Origin: Acinetobacter marinus
GTDB taxonomy: Bacteria; Pseudomonadota; Gammaproteobacteria; Pseudomonadales; Moraxellaceae
Direction of reading: 5' to 3'
NCBI RefSeq assembly: GCF_900096915.1
Contig: NZ_FMYK01000004.1
Coordinates: forward strand, 186,001 to 250,000
Length of the DNA stretch: 64,000 nt
A program made the translations under genes and the position numbers. Shown piece by piece: positions 27,142 to 35,538 of the stretch; the first letter of the stretch is position 1; the number at the start of each line of letters is the position of its first letter. Under the pieces are notes generated by a model. That model saw only the letters and a list, made by a program, of their open reading frames with translations. It was not told the origin of the DNA and searched no databases.

Positions 27142-27145
27142 TGAA

Positions 27146-27622
27146 TTATTTATGGAAGATGCGGGCTTTGTCTCGTTGCCAGTCACGGTCTTTTTCAGTT
27201 TGGCGTTTGTCGTGCAGTTGTTTACCTTTCACCAAAGCGATTTCGAGCTTTGCCAAATGACCTTTCCAATAGCATGCCAATGGCACGCAGGTATAACCTT
27301 TTTGATTAACGGCACCGAGTAATTTGTCCAGTTCTCGGCGGGAGAGTAGCAATTTACGGGTGCGTGTCGCTTCTGCGACCACATGCGTCGATGCGGATAG
27401 TAAGGGCTGGATTTGTGCACCAAATAAAAAGGCTTCATTATTTTTAAAAGTGATATAGCTTTCTACCAAGCTCATGCGCCCAGCACGGAGCGACTTGACT
27501 TCCCAGCCTTGTAATGACAAACCTGCTTCAAATTTTTCTTCAATAAAATAATCATGGCGTGCACGTTTGTTCTGTGCGATGGTGCCAGAATTATTTTTTT
27601 TGACTACTTTTGCATTTGCCAT
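27146..27622 (-). CDS. smpB: SsrA-binding protein SmpB
   Basis: Binds tmRNA and brings it to stalled ribosomes for trans-translation. 158 aa from the ATG at 27622 (MANAKVVKKNNSGTIAQNKR); the frame is open six codons further. Motifs are ARHDYFIEEKFEAGLSLQGWEVKSLRAGR, GYTCVPLACYWKGHLAKLEIA and the basic C-terminal tail KRQTEKDRDWQRDKARI. It is divergent from coaD. The tmRNA gene is not in the window. Confidence 0.96.
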   Translation of the reverse strand: MANAKVVKKNNSGTIAQNKRARHDYFIEEKFEAGLSLQGWEVKSLRAGRMSLVESYITFKNNEAFLFGAQIQPLLSASTHVVAEATRTRKLLLSRRELDKLLGAVNQKGYTCVPLACYWKGHLAKLEIALVKGKQLHDKRQTEKDRDWQRDKARIFHK

Positions 27623-27761
27623 AAATCGAATATCTTCCAAATCAACACTGTCTGTGACAGTCGTATTTTATAATGAGTTCGCACTTTTCAATGGAGACTT
27701 TAGCTAAAAAATCAAGTTTTTGCTAGAATATCGGTTCATTTTAATTATCGCAGTGATGCAC

Positions 27762-28253
27762 ATGGCTAAAACACGCATTATTTATCCAGGGACATTCGAT
27801 CCGATCACCAATGGACATATTGATTTGGTGACTCGAGCCTCAAAAATGTTTGATGAAGTGGTGGTGGCGATCGCCATTGGGCATCATAAGAATCCAGTAT
27901 TTAGTTTAGAGGAACGAGTTGCTTTTGCCAAAGCCTCACTGAGTCATTTGGATAATGTGGAGTTTGTCGGTTTTGACGGGCTATTGGTGAATTTTTTCCA
28001 AGAGCAAAAGGCAACTGCGGTACTGCGTGGTTTACGGGCGATTTCTGATTTTGAATATGAGTTTCAGTTGGCAAATATGAACCGTCAATTGGATAATAAT
28101 TTTGAATCAGTATTTTTAACACCGTCTGAGCAATTTTCATTTATTTCATCGACCTTGGTGCGTGAGATTGCACGATTAAACGGTGATGTGAGTAAATTTG
28201 TGCCGAAAATTGTGATCGACGCCTTTGCGGATAAGCATCAGCACGGTTGGTAA
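27762..28253 (+). CDS. coaD: Phosphopantetheine adenylyltransferase
   Basis: Penultimate step of coenzyme A synthesis. 163 aa from the ATG at 27762 (MAKTRIIYPGTFDPITNGH); the frame extends to 27720 without support. The nucleotidyltransferase motif is GTFDPITNGHIDLV, with the second motif SFISSTLVREIARLNGD. A ferredoxin gene follows after 66 bp on the same strand, as in Pseudomonas-type genomes. Confidence 0.96.
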   Translation: MAKTRIIYPGTFDPITNGHIDLVTRASKMFDEVVVAIAIGHHKNPVFSLEERVAFAKASLSHLDNVEFVGFDGLLVNFFQEQKATAVLRGLRAISDFEYEFQLANMNRQLDNNFESVFLTPSEQFSFISSTLVREIARLNGDVSKFVPKIVIDAFADKHQHGW

Positions 28254-28319
28254 GCATCATAGATATTCACATGTGTGTTTAATGTGTCTTGTTAAATGGT
28301 TGTGGAAGAAGGGTAAGTT

Positions 28320-28577
28320 ATGGCATTAGTGATTACAGATGAATGCATCAATTGTGATGTCTGTGAACCTGCTTGCCCGAATGAAGCGATTTATATGGGC
28401 GAGGAGATCTATGAAATCGATCCTGCGCTCTGTACCGAATGTGTTGGACATTATGATACACCGCAATGCGCTTTGCTTTGTCCAGTGAGCTGTATCCCCA
28501 AAGATGAAAATCATATCGAAACAGAACAACAACTTCTGGAAAAATACCAGCGCATTATTGATTCCAAAAGCAGTTGA
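28320..28577 (+). CDS. YfhL-family 2[4Fe-4S] ferredoxin
   Basis: 85-aa electron carrier. Two cluster motifs are seen: CINCDVCEPACPNEA, and CTECVGHYDTPQCALLCPVSC with the extended spacing between the second and third Cys that marks the YfhL/Allochromatium-type ferredoxins with very low potential. A polar tail follows. The start MALVITDECINC has GGTAAG upstream only, a weak ribosome site. Confidence 0.93.
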   Translation: MALVITDECINCDVCEPACPNEAIYMGEEIYEIDPALCTECVGHYDTPQCALLCPVSCIPKDENHIETEQQLLEKYQRIIDSKSS

Positions 28578-28710
28578 TGCCAAAAGTGGCTAATATAAAA
28601 AATGTACAATTTGAAAGTGCTCATTTTAAAAATGATAGATGAAAATTTAGATGCGATGAAAAATCTCAACTGTTGATATTTTTTTCCCAATTTTTTTGTT
28701 AAGATGTGCG

Positions 28711-29106
<396 letters not shown>

Positions 29107-29182
29107 CCAATTTTTTTAGCGAATTTCAAGCGTTTGACTTGACCTTACGTCAGCAAATCAAGATAATGCGCTCACCCTTTTT

Positions 29183-29259
29183 GGCTATGTAGCTCAGTTG
29201 GTTAGAGCACCGCACTCATAATGCGGGGGTCACAAGTTCAAGTCTCGTCATAGCCACCA
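29183..29259 (+). tRNA. tRNA-Met (CAU), elongator type
   Basis: 77 nt with encoded CCA. Acceptor stem GGCTATG / CATAGCC. Anticodon arm CCGCA-CTCATAA-TGCGG. It closely resembles E. coli elongator tRNA-Met (GGCTACGTAGCTCAGTTGG start). It lacks the initiator-type unpaired first base. A lysidine-modified tRNA-Ile also has CAT in its gene, but the body here fits Met better. Confidence 0.93.
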
Positions 29260-29265
29260 TTTTTC

Positions 29266-29295
29266 AACCATGCTTCACTAAGCATGGTTTTTTTT
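29266..29295 (+). terminator. Terminator after tRNA-Met
   Basis: Ten-bp perfect stem AACCATGCTT / AAGCATGGTT (29266-29275 and 29280-29289), loop CACT, then eight T. Confidence 0.92.
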
Positions 29296-29307
29296 GTCTA
29301 AATTTGT

Positions 29308-29362
29308 AGGGGCTGTTGACATTTCAACCATGCATTGCGTTATCCGCTAAAACAACAGCCCT
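29308..29362. repeat. Inverted repeat GGGCTGTTG / CAACAGCCC, possible mobile-element relic
   Basis: GGGGCTGTTG (29309-29318) and CAACAGCCC (29353-29361) enclose 34 bp. These ends resemble transposon termini, but no transposase or target duplication is seen, so this could be a MITE-like or deleted remnant. Tentative. Confidence 0.35.
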
Positions 29363-29380
29363 TAATTTTGAATTTCCCAT

Positions 29381-29411
29381 AAAAAAATTGAGACCAGCAT
29401 GCTGATCCCAA
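29381..29411 (-). terminator. Terminator after the small secreted-protein gene
   Basis: On the minus strand TTGGGATCAGC / GCTGGTCTCAA (with two G-U pairs) is followed by seven T. It lies 48 bp beyond the stop of the gene at 29459. Confidence 0.75.
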
Positions 29412-29458
29412 TCTTTGTAAAATTTAAAACAAGCGTTTTAGGCGAGCTGTTTTAAAGT

Positions 29459-29764
29459 TTATTGCTTGTCTTTTTTGTCTTGATCTTGCTCAAGTGCAGT
29501 TTTTTCAGCTGATGGGCTAGTGGTTTGAGCATCCGCAGCAGCTTGGTTAAGTTGAGCGTCAGATGATGTGGCATTTGGTTGAGATGACAATGTAGCGCTA
29601 TCTTGCGTTGACACTACAGTTGCGCCTTCAGGAGCTTGCGTCGTTGACTGTGAGCTCAATTGTGCATCATGTGTAGTAGCAGAATGATCTGTTTTTTCAC
29701 CAGCAAACGCTGCAACAGAAAGTGTGGTAAGACCTGCGATCAATAATGTTTTAACCAGTTTCAT
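29459..29764 (-). CDS. Small secreted Gln/Ser/Thr-rich protein, unknown
   Basis: 101 aa from the ATG at 29764. A clear signal peptide, MKLVKTLLIAGLTTLSVAAFA, is followed by a low-complexity hydrophilic region rich in Ser, Thr, Gln, Ala and Asp (AQLSSQSTTQAPEGATVVS) and a charged tail EQDQDKKDKQ. It probably stays periplasmic and disordered. No family recognised. The open frame continues upstream to 29839 but only this start gives an export signal. It has its own terminator and is divergent from serC by 547 bp. Confidence 0.75.
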   Translation of the reverse strand: MKLVKTLLIAGLTTLSVAAFAGEKTDHSATTHDAQLSSQSTTQAPEGATVVSTQDSATLSSQPNATSSDAQLNQAAADAQTTSPSAEKTALEQDQDKKDKQ

Positions 29765-30311
29765 AGTAGGCATCCTTATAACGTGACGCATCGACAATAT
29801 GTCATGCGCATAAACAACAAAATGTTCCAATTGCATCAAAATCAGTGCGTATCACCAACAGTTTGAAAACATATCAGATGATGCAAATTGGTAAAGTCGT
29901 CGTACTGCATTTGGCATCAATGCAAGGTACGGAAGCAATGCTAGTCAAAAATGGAGAAATGATGAAGTGTGGTTACATGCGCTTAACAATATTCACCTCG
30001 AAAGAAACACAATGAGATTGGGTGTCTTTCTCATGTAGTACAGAATGCCGTTTGTCGGATTTAAATTGTAAGAAAATACGATAAATTGATTAAATTATGA
30101 TCATGAAAATAACAATGCAATTACACGAAATGCTCACTCTATTTTTTTAGAAATTAAGTTTTAAATGTTTTATTGGATTTATCTTCAAGCCTTGATGGGA
30201 ATAAGCGATTACGTCTGTGACGGGTTATACTTTTTCACTGCTTTTTTATGCCTAGTCTTTATGCTTAAATAGGCATCTTATTTTTCGCTCACTTCAACGA
30301 AGGACTATCCC
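29765..30311. other. 547-bp AT-rich gap between the secreted protein and serC
   Basis: No gene, hairpin or repeat that I can support. It should contain the divergent promoters. A 17-codon open frame preceded by GGAG occurs near 29961 but is too short to call. Confidence 0.5.
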
Positions 30312-31391
30312 ATGCGCGCCTATAATTTCTGTGCAGGCCCTGCTGCATTGCCGACTGCTGTTTTAGAAAAAGCACAGCAAGAGCTGGCAAATTGGCAGGG
30401 CAAAGGGCTGTCGATCATGGAAATGAGTCATCGTAGTGCCGACTTTGTTGCTGTTGCGGAGAAAGCTGAAGCGGACTTGCGCACCTTGCTGGCGATTCCT
30501 GATAACTATAACGTGTTGTTTTTGCAGGGCGGCGCATCATTACAGTTTTCTGCGATTCCATTAAACCTTTTGGGTAAGAATCAAAAAGCAGACTATATCC
30601 ATACAGGCATTTGGTCTGAAAAAGCGTTGAAAGAAGCAAAACGCTATGGCGAGATTAATGTCATTGATGCGGCAACCACAGTCGATGGTAAAATGGCGAT
30701 TGCGGATCAAGCTACGTGGAATTTAAGCAATGATGCAGCTTATGTGCATTATGCGGATAATGAAACCATTGGCGGTATTCAGTTTGCGGAAATTCCAGAC
30801 GTCGATGCGCCTTTGGTTTGTGATTTTTCGTCAAGTATTTTGTCTGCGCCACTCGATGTATCTAAGTTTGGTGTGATCTACGCAGGTGCGCAAAAGAATA
30901 TTGGTCCTGCGGGTTTGACCATCGTCATTGTGCGTGATGATTTGCTGGATCAAAGCAAGTCTGACATTCCAAGCATCTTGAAATATGCTGATCAAGCGAA
31001 AAATGGCTCCATGGTTAACACGCCAGCGACCTATTCTTGGTATTTATCAGGTTTAGTGTTTGAGTGGTTGCTTGCGCAGGGTGGGGTAGATGCGATGCAT
31101 CAGATCAATTTGCAAAAAGCTGAATTGCTATATGGATATATTGACCAAAGTGGTTTTTATCAAAATCCTATTGCCAAAGCCAATCGTTCAATCATGAATG
31201 TACCATTTACTTTGCCAGATGAGAAGTTAGAAAAGACTTTCTTGGCGGAAGCAGAGCAACGTCATTTGTTGAATCTTGCTGGACATCGTTCGGTCGGTGG
31301 CATGCGTGCCAGTATTTATAATGCCGTGCCATTGGCTGGTGTTGAGGCACTGGTGGCATTTATGCAGGACTTTGCACAGCAATATGGCTAA
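30312..31391 (+). CDS. serC: Phosphoserine aminotransferase
   Basis: PLP enzyme of serine and pyridoxal-phosphate synthesis. 359 aa. Start MRAYNFCAGPAALPTAVLEK. Typical segments are MEMSHRSADFVAVAEKAE, VLFLQGGASLQFSAIPLNL, and the Schiff-base Lys in GVIYAGAQKNIGPAGLTIVI. The C-terminal GHRSVGGMRASIYNA completes the family pattern. AAGGA precedes the start. It ends at a bidirectional terminator. Confidence 0.97.
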   Translation: MRAYNFCAGPAALPTAVLEKAQQELANWQGKGLSIMEMSHRSADFVAVAEKAEADLRTLLAIPDNYNVLFLQGGASLQFSAIPLNLLGKNQKADYIHTGIWSEKALKEAKRYGEINVIDAATTVDGKMAIADQATWNLSNDAAYVHYADNETIGGIQFAEIPDVDAPLVCDFSSSILSAPLDVSKFGVIYAGAQKNIGPAGLTIVIVRDDLLDQSKSDIPSILKYADQAKNGSMVNTPATYSWYLSGLVFEWLLAQGGVDAMHQINLQKAELLYGYIDQSGFYQNPIAKANRSIMNVPFTLPDEKLEKTFLAEAEQRHLLNLAGHRSVGGMRASIYNAVPLAGVEALVAFMQDFAQQYG

Positions 31392-31430
31392 GCATTGTAA
31401 AACTTAGCGCTGTAAATCTTTCAGATACAA

Positions 31431-31464
31431 AAAAATCGGTTTAATGTAAATTAAGCCGATTTTT
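31431..31464. terminator. Bidirectional terminator after serC
   Basis: AAAAATCGGTTTAA pairs with TTAAGCCGATTTTT (one G-U pair) around TGTAAA. It serves serC and the converging small gene at 31468. Confidence 0.8.
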
Positions 31465-31467
31465 CAT

Positions 31468-31605
31468 TTAGAGAATAAAGCTGTGTAAGAACCAAGCACT
31501 AAGCACGATACCCAAGAAAAAAAACAAACAGGCGAACTTGTCAATTTTTAAACTAGATAAAGAGATGGCTTCCATTCGCTGAGGCTGTTGGACATCACTT
31601 TTCAT
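31468..31605 (-). CDS. Small single-span membrane protein, 45 aa
   Basis: Reads MKSDVQQPQRMEAISLSSLK, then a hydrophobic helix of about 20 residues (FACLFFFLGIVLSAWFLHSF), ending IL. The ATG at 31605 has AAGG seven bases before it. The charged N-terminus suggests an N-in topology. It ends at the terminator shared with serC and lies 31 bp after the gene at 31637 on the same strand, so it is probably its co-transcribed partner. No family recognised. Confidence 0.65.
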   Translation of the reverse strand: MKSDVQQPQRMEAISLSSLKIDKFACLFFFLGIVLSAWFLHSFIL

Positions 31606-31636
31606 TGTTATGCCTTAAATTGCATAATAATTAGAC

Positions 31637-32578
31637 TTAGGTGCTAGTTTTAACATAAATCTTGGCTTGAATCCATATATTTCCACGAATATATTCACCA
31701 ATTTCAAATTCTTGCTGAGTTTTTGCGACTGCTAAGCGCAAAATGACAGGTTTGGCTTTTTCTTCACGCATGATCGCCACATCATAAAGCGTGATGGACT
31801 TGTCGAAAAACTGTCCTTGGCTTTTACCTACAATATCGCCTTGGAACCATGCTTCATCTTCTTGACCCATTGTTTCGCCGTAAAGATAAGCGACCATTTT
31901 TGAAATATCGAGGGTCACAGGCATTTCATCTTCAGGACTTGATGGTTGCCATGCAGCGAGCAGATCTTGCAGATTATCAGGGGTTTCACCGTTGTGATCT
32001 GCCAAAATATCATTTAATGCACGATGATGACGAATCGCTGCAGGGTCTTCGATGAGCATGGTTTCTTTGTTGGGTACGGCTTCGAGTCCATAGCCCCAAG
32101 CAGAAAGTTCGGCTTGATAGCTGGTGTTGGCATCGTATTGCTCTTGATTGACCACATAAAATGCATCATAAGCATAGATCACACTGCTATCGTCAAGCTC
32201 TAAACGTAGCACCGCTTCATGATTATTTGGGCAAGCGAGAATACGTCCAACTTTGGCATTGACTTTATATGGGCTTTCAAGCGATGGAAATGCGGTGATA
32301 AAGTGTTTTGGATGATTGTTTTCTACAGCGATAATTTGTTGTAGATGAATCGGCTGTTGTGGCCCTTGAAGAAGCCACACGTCTTTGGGCAAATCATCTT
32401 CAGTAGCGCAGAGTCCCATCGGTGAGCTTGCAGTATCGAGCGCTTGTTGCATCCAACCACTGACTTCATTTTCAGGCTGTTGACTGAGGATGCGCCAATG
32501 TTCGGCATGACCACCAAAGTTCTCACAGCTTACAGAGATGATTTCAGGGTGTTGGATGTTATTTTGCGGGTTGCTCAT
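31637..32578 (-). CDS. Unknown soluble acidic protein, 313 aa
   Basis: No family recognised. The protein begins MSNPQNNIQHPEIISVSCEN and has no signal or membrane segment. Visible features are an acidic composition, a segment KVNAKVGRILACPNNHEAVLRL that looks like a small beta domain, FYVVNQEQYD, and a C-terminal half VAYLYGETMGQEDEAWFQGDIVGKSQ ending in IRGNIWIQAKIYVKTST. The last part, with a request for expressing residues in regular beta spacing, resembles an OB-like fold, which is only inference. It is followed by a 45-aa membrane protein. Confidence 0.8.
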   Translation of the reverse strand: MSNPQNNIQHPEIISVSCENFGGHAEHWRILSQQPENEVSGWMQQALDTASSPMGLCATEDDLPKDVWLLQGPQQPIHLQQIIAVENNHPKHFITAFPSLESPYKVNAKVGRILACPNNHEAVLRLELDDSSVIYAYDAFYVVNQEQYDANTSYQAELSAWGYGLEAVPNKETMLIEDPAAIRHHRALNDILADHNGETPDNLQDLLAAWQPSSPEDEMPVTLDISKMVAYLYGETMGQEDEAWFQGDIVGKSQGQFFDKSITLYDVAIMREEKAKPVILRLAVAKTQQEFEIGEYIRGNIWIQAKIYVKTST

Positions 32579-32771
32579 TGGGGCTCGACTTTTATGGGTT
32601 GAATTTTTATATAGTTATAAGGCATAAATGATCATTTTCAAGTGCTTGACGGTAAAGTAAATTCACCCTGTTAACGAATACGATAGTGTTTAGCTGAGAT
32701 TTCTTGTCACGGATTTGTGTAAAATAATTATATAAATCAACAGTATTTTCTGTTTATCCACTCGTAAAGCA

Positions 32772-33341
32772 TTATAATCTTTGCGGTATCCATGCTGTAG
32801 CCTCACTGTGTTCATCATAATAATATCCATTCGGAATGGATTGTAGTTCAATGAGCATACCCCATGGTGATAAGGTATAAATGCTTGAACTGCCTTCGCT
32901 GTCTTCATGGCGTGAATTATCATGTAATTGGTCGAGTGCTTTGCCGCCAGCATTGATAATGCGTGTTAGGCTACCTTCAATGTCATCGCAATACACAGAC
33001 ATATGATTAATCCCAAAATCAGAAAGTTTTAAGGGGCTTGCTTGAGTCGGTGCTTCAATTTCAAAGAGCTCTAAACCTGGACCATTGCCTAGTCTTAACA
33101 TGCGTTGGCGAATGATTTTACTGCCCTTTGGAAGTCCGAGTTGTAATTCAATGATTTGTCCTTGTCTTGGTTCATCATCTAAAGTTAGACCGTCATAGCA
33201 CCATTTAGCACCCAGCGCACGTTTAAAAAAATCTGTGGCATGGTCAATATTCGGTACGGTGATCCCGATATGATTGATACCACGTGGATATTCGCCGAAT
33301 TGATCTCTGGCAGTGTCGATTGTGGTGAAAGATTTTTTCAT
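32772..33341 (-). CDS. VOC-superfamily (glyoxalase/dioxygenase-like) protein
   Basis: 189 aa from the ATG at 33341 (MKKSFTTIDTARDQFGEYP), which has AAGGTG at seven bases; the frame extends to 33437. The VOC fold is shown by GINHIGITVPNIDHATDFFKRALGAKW in the first half and INHMSVYCDDIEGSLTRIINAGGKAL in the second, with metal-ligand candidates His (NHIGITV), His (NHMSV) and Glu (WGMLIELQS). The substrate is unknown. It is divergent from the YaiI-like gene. Confidence 0.87.
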   Translation of the reverse strand: MKKSFTTIDTARDQFGEYPRGINHIGITVPNIDHATDFFKRALGAKWCYDGLTLDDEPRQGQIIELQLGLPKGSKIIRQRMLRLGNGPGLELFEIEAPTQASPLKLSDFGINHMSVYCDDIEGSLTRIINAGGKALDQLHDNSRHEDSEGSSSIYTLSPWGMLIELQSIPNGYYYDEHSEATAWIPQRL

Positions 33342-33480
33342 AAACTGCACCTTTAGTGATTTTATGTAGATTTCTTCAATCATTCTGTGTGAAGCTCGGT
33401 TAAACTGCACTTGGATTTTTGATTTTTTATGTTTCATTCCTTATGTTTCATTTTTTAGTTTTGTGGTTGAAATAGATAAC

Positions 33481-33960
33481 ATGACAACGCCAGCGAATTT
33501 TCACCTTTGGATCGATGCCGATGCCATTCCCAATGTGCTTAAAGATATTATCTACCGTGCCTCGGATCGTTTTGCCCTTGAGGTGACCTTTGTGGCGAAT
33601 CAAGCCTTAAATGTCCCACGATCCACCCGTATCAAGACTCTCCAAGTGTTAGCAGGTGCAGATGTGGCGGATCAAACCATTGTCGAGCGGATGCAAACGC
33701 ATGATATTGTGGTCACACAAGATATACCGCTGGCGGCACAAGTCATCGAAAAAGGTGGTGTGGCGATTCATCCACGTGGTGAGATTTTTACCGTCAATAA
33801 TATTAAGGCACGATTGCACTTGCGCGATTATATGGATAGCCTGCGTGGTGCAGGGGTGCAGACGGGTGGGCCTGCGGCGATGAATGAGCGGGACAAACGT
33901 GAGTTTGCCAATGCACTAGAGCAGACTATTCGGAAACAGATTCGAGTGACCAAAATATAA
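33481..33960 (+). CDS. YaiI/YqxD-family (UPF0178) protein
   Basis: 159 aa from the ATG at 33481. The family start is HLWIDADAIPNVLKDIIYRAS, with Asp residues at the PIN-like acidic site, then VTFVANQ, ADVADQTIVERMQTHDIVVTQDIPLAAQVI and the C-terminal GPAAMNERDKREFANALE. The fold suggests a PIN-like nuclease, but no activity is established. A DMT transporter follows after 56 bp. Confidence 0.9.
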   Translation: MTTPANFHLWIDADAIPNVLKDIIYRASDRFALEVTFVANQALNVPRSTRIKTLQVLAGADVADQTIVERMQTHDIVVTQDIPLAAQVIEKGGVAIHPRGEIFTVNNIKARLHLRDYMDSLRGAGVQTGGPAAMNERDKREFANALEQTIRKQIRVTKI

Positions 33961-34016
33961 CGACTGATCTCTGATTTAGGGAAAAATTTGAGCGTGTTTA
34001 AAATTTTGAGTAAAGC

Positions 34017-34919
34017 ATGAATATTTCCAAACAAAATGCGGTGATTACCTACATCACCTTGATTTTCATTTGGGCATCGACACCACTTGCCATCGTCTGG
34101 AGTGTCGATACTATTGCACCGATGTGGGCGATGGTATTGCGTTTTTTTCTGGCTTTACCCTTAGCACTGGTTTTAGTCTGGTTGATGAAAATTCCATTAC
34201 CATTCACACGACAGACCTGTCTGAGCTATCTTGCAGGAAGTATGAGTCTGATTGTATCGCAGACCTTTACCTATCTGGCGACAGCGCATATTTCATCGAG
34301 CATTATCGCTTTGGTGTTTGGTATGGCACCTGTGATTACGGGCTTGATCGGGGCGATTTGGTTTTCGGTACGGCTTCGAGCGTTGCAGTGGCTTGGCATG
34401 TGTGTGGCACTTGCTGGGCTGAGTAGTATGTGTTTGCTTGCGCAGGAGAGCATGCACTTCAATGTGATTGGGATTTTCTTGGTGCTGACCAGTGTGACGA
34501 TTTATTGTTTTTCCATGTATTTCGTCAAACAGATTAATGCGCCAGTCACGCCATTTGCACAGGCTTCGGGGTCGATTATTTTTTCCACCATCATTGCGAT
34601 TGGTTTTATTCCCTTTATTTGGGAACAAATGCCAACAGTGATGCCATCGCTCAAGTCGATTTCTGCGTTGTTATATACGGCAGTTGTTGCGTCTATCGTG
34701 GCGATGTTTTGCTATTTTAAATTGATTCAGAATATCTCGGCGACCACGCTGTCATTGACCACGGTGATGACACCAATTATTGCATTGATCTTGGGTGCAG
34801 TGCTCAATCAAGAATATTTGTCGATGCAGGTCTATTTCGGCATCATTGTGATTTTTATGGGTTTATTGCTGTATTTTTATCATGATATTCAACGTATGCT
34901 CCGTGAGCGCATACGTTGA
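34017..34919 (+). CDS. EamA/DMT-family inner-membrane transporter
   Basis: 300 aa with about ten membrane helices arranged as two EamA repeats (about residues 9-138 and 150-290). Typical segments are YLATAHISSSIIALVFGMAPVITGLIGAIWF and, in the second half, LSLTTVMTPIIALILGAVLNQEYLS. The C-terminus is basic (HDIQRMLRERIR), as in inner-membrane proteins with both ends inside. The substrate (amino acid, drug or other metabolite) cannot be told. Confidence 0.9.
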   Translation: MNISKQNAVITYITLIFIWASTPLAIVWSVDTIAPMWAMVLRFFLALPLALVLVWLMKIPLPFTRQTCLSYLAGSMSLIVSQTFTYLATAHISSSIIALVFGMAPVITGLIGAIWFSVRLRALQWLGMCVALAGLSSMCLLAQESMHFNVIGIFLVLTSVTIYCFSMYFVKQINAPVTPFAQASGSIIFSTIIAIGFIPFIWEQMPTVMPSLKSISALLYTAVVASIVAMFCYFKLIQNISATTLSLTTVMTPIIALILGAVLNQEYLSMQVYFGIIVIFMGLLLYFYHDIQRMLRERIR

Positions 34920-34950
34920 ATGCGCTGGATAGGGTGTGGTTGTGAACCGT

Positions 34951-35514
34951 TTAATGCTCGTTTAACTGTTCCACAGAATCTGCCAGCTTTTCACGGTCTT
35001 TCGGATGAATGCTAATGAAGTGCGCCCCGATTCGACTCATACCATCATCACCAACAATGCTATACACCACATGCGCCGTTGCAGCGACTTGGAAATGGTT
35101 TTCCGTATCGGCAAAGGTCAGGTGAATATAGCTATCATTGCGTAGCGCATCTTTGGTGAAAAAAGACAAACCACTTTCTGAAATGTTGACTTTCTTCGGA
35201 CTCGGCAACATGTTTTGCAGTGAGTCATAAGCGGTAGTGTTGATCAAGTCCAGCTTTTGATTGAGCAAACCCAAAATGTGTCCTAATCCAGGCTGTTCTG
35301 TTTTAATTGCGTCAATTTCCCAACCCAGAACGCTATCGATTTGTGCAAGTTCTGAAAGTAACAGAAAATATCGTGGTATCATAAAGTCTGGGTTGTACGG
35401 GTCGAGTTGTGCTTGTTCCTTACTGATTTCCTGATAATTAAATCTCAATAATGCATCAGCTCGTGAATTTTGACGGCGTTCGCCGTGAGTAGCTGTCTGC
35501 TGAGTTTGAACCAT
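34951..35514 (-). CDS. PilZ-domain protein
   Basis: 187 aa. The C-terminal half (about residues 105-187) has a PilZ pattern: KKVNISESGLSFFTKDAL, then VAATAHVVYSIVGDDGMSRIGAHFISIHP. The N-terminal RADALLRFNYQE may supply the RxxxR-like part. PilZ domains bind cyclic-di-GMP or act in pilus control; the weak arginine motif leaves binding uncertain. Its start lies only 24 bp from that of the divergent lipoprotein-release permease, so their promoters must overlap each other's coding sequence. Confidence 0.82.
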   Translation of the reverse strand: MVQTQQTATHGERRQNSRADALLRFNYQEISKEQAQLDPYNPDFMIPRYFLLLSELAQIDSVLGWEIDAIKTEQPGLGHILGLLNQKLDLINTTAYDSLQNMLPSPKKVNISESGLSFFTKDALRNDSYIHLTFADTENHFQVAATAHVVYSIVGDDGMSRIGAHFISIHPKDREKLADSVEQLNEH

Positions 35515-35538
35515 TTTTACTTCCTCGGATTTGATCGT

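Noticed and set aside
29183..29259. tRNA-Ile with lysidine-modified CAT anticodon
   Set aside because: The body and acceptor stem match elongator tRNA-Met; tRNA-Ile2 bodies differ.
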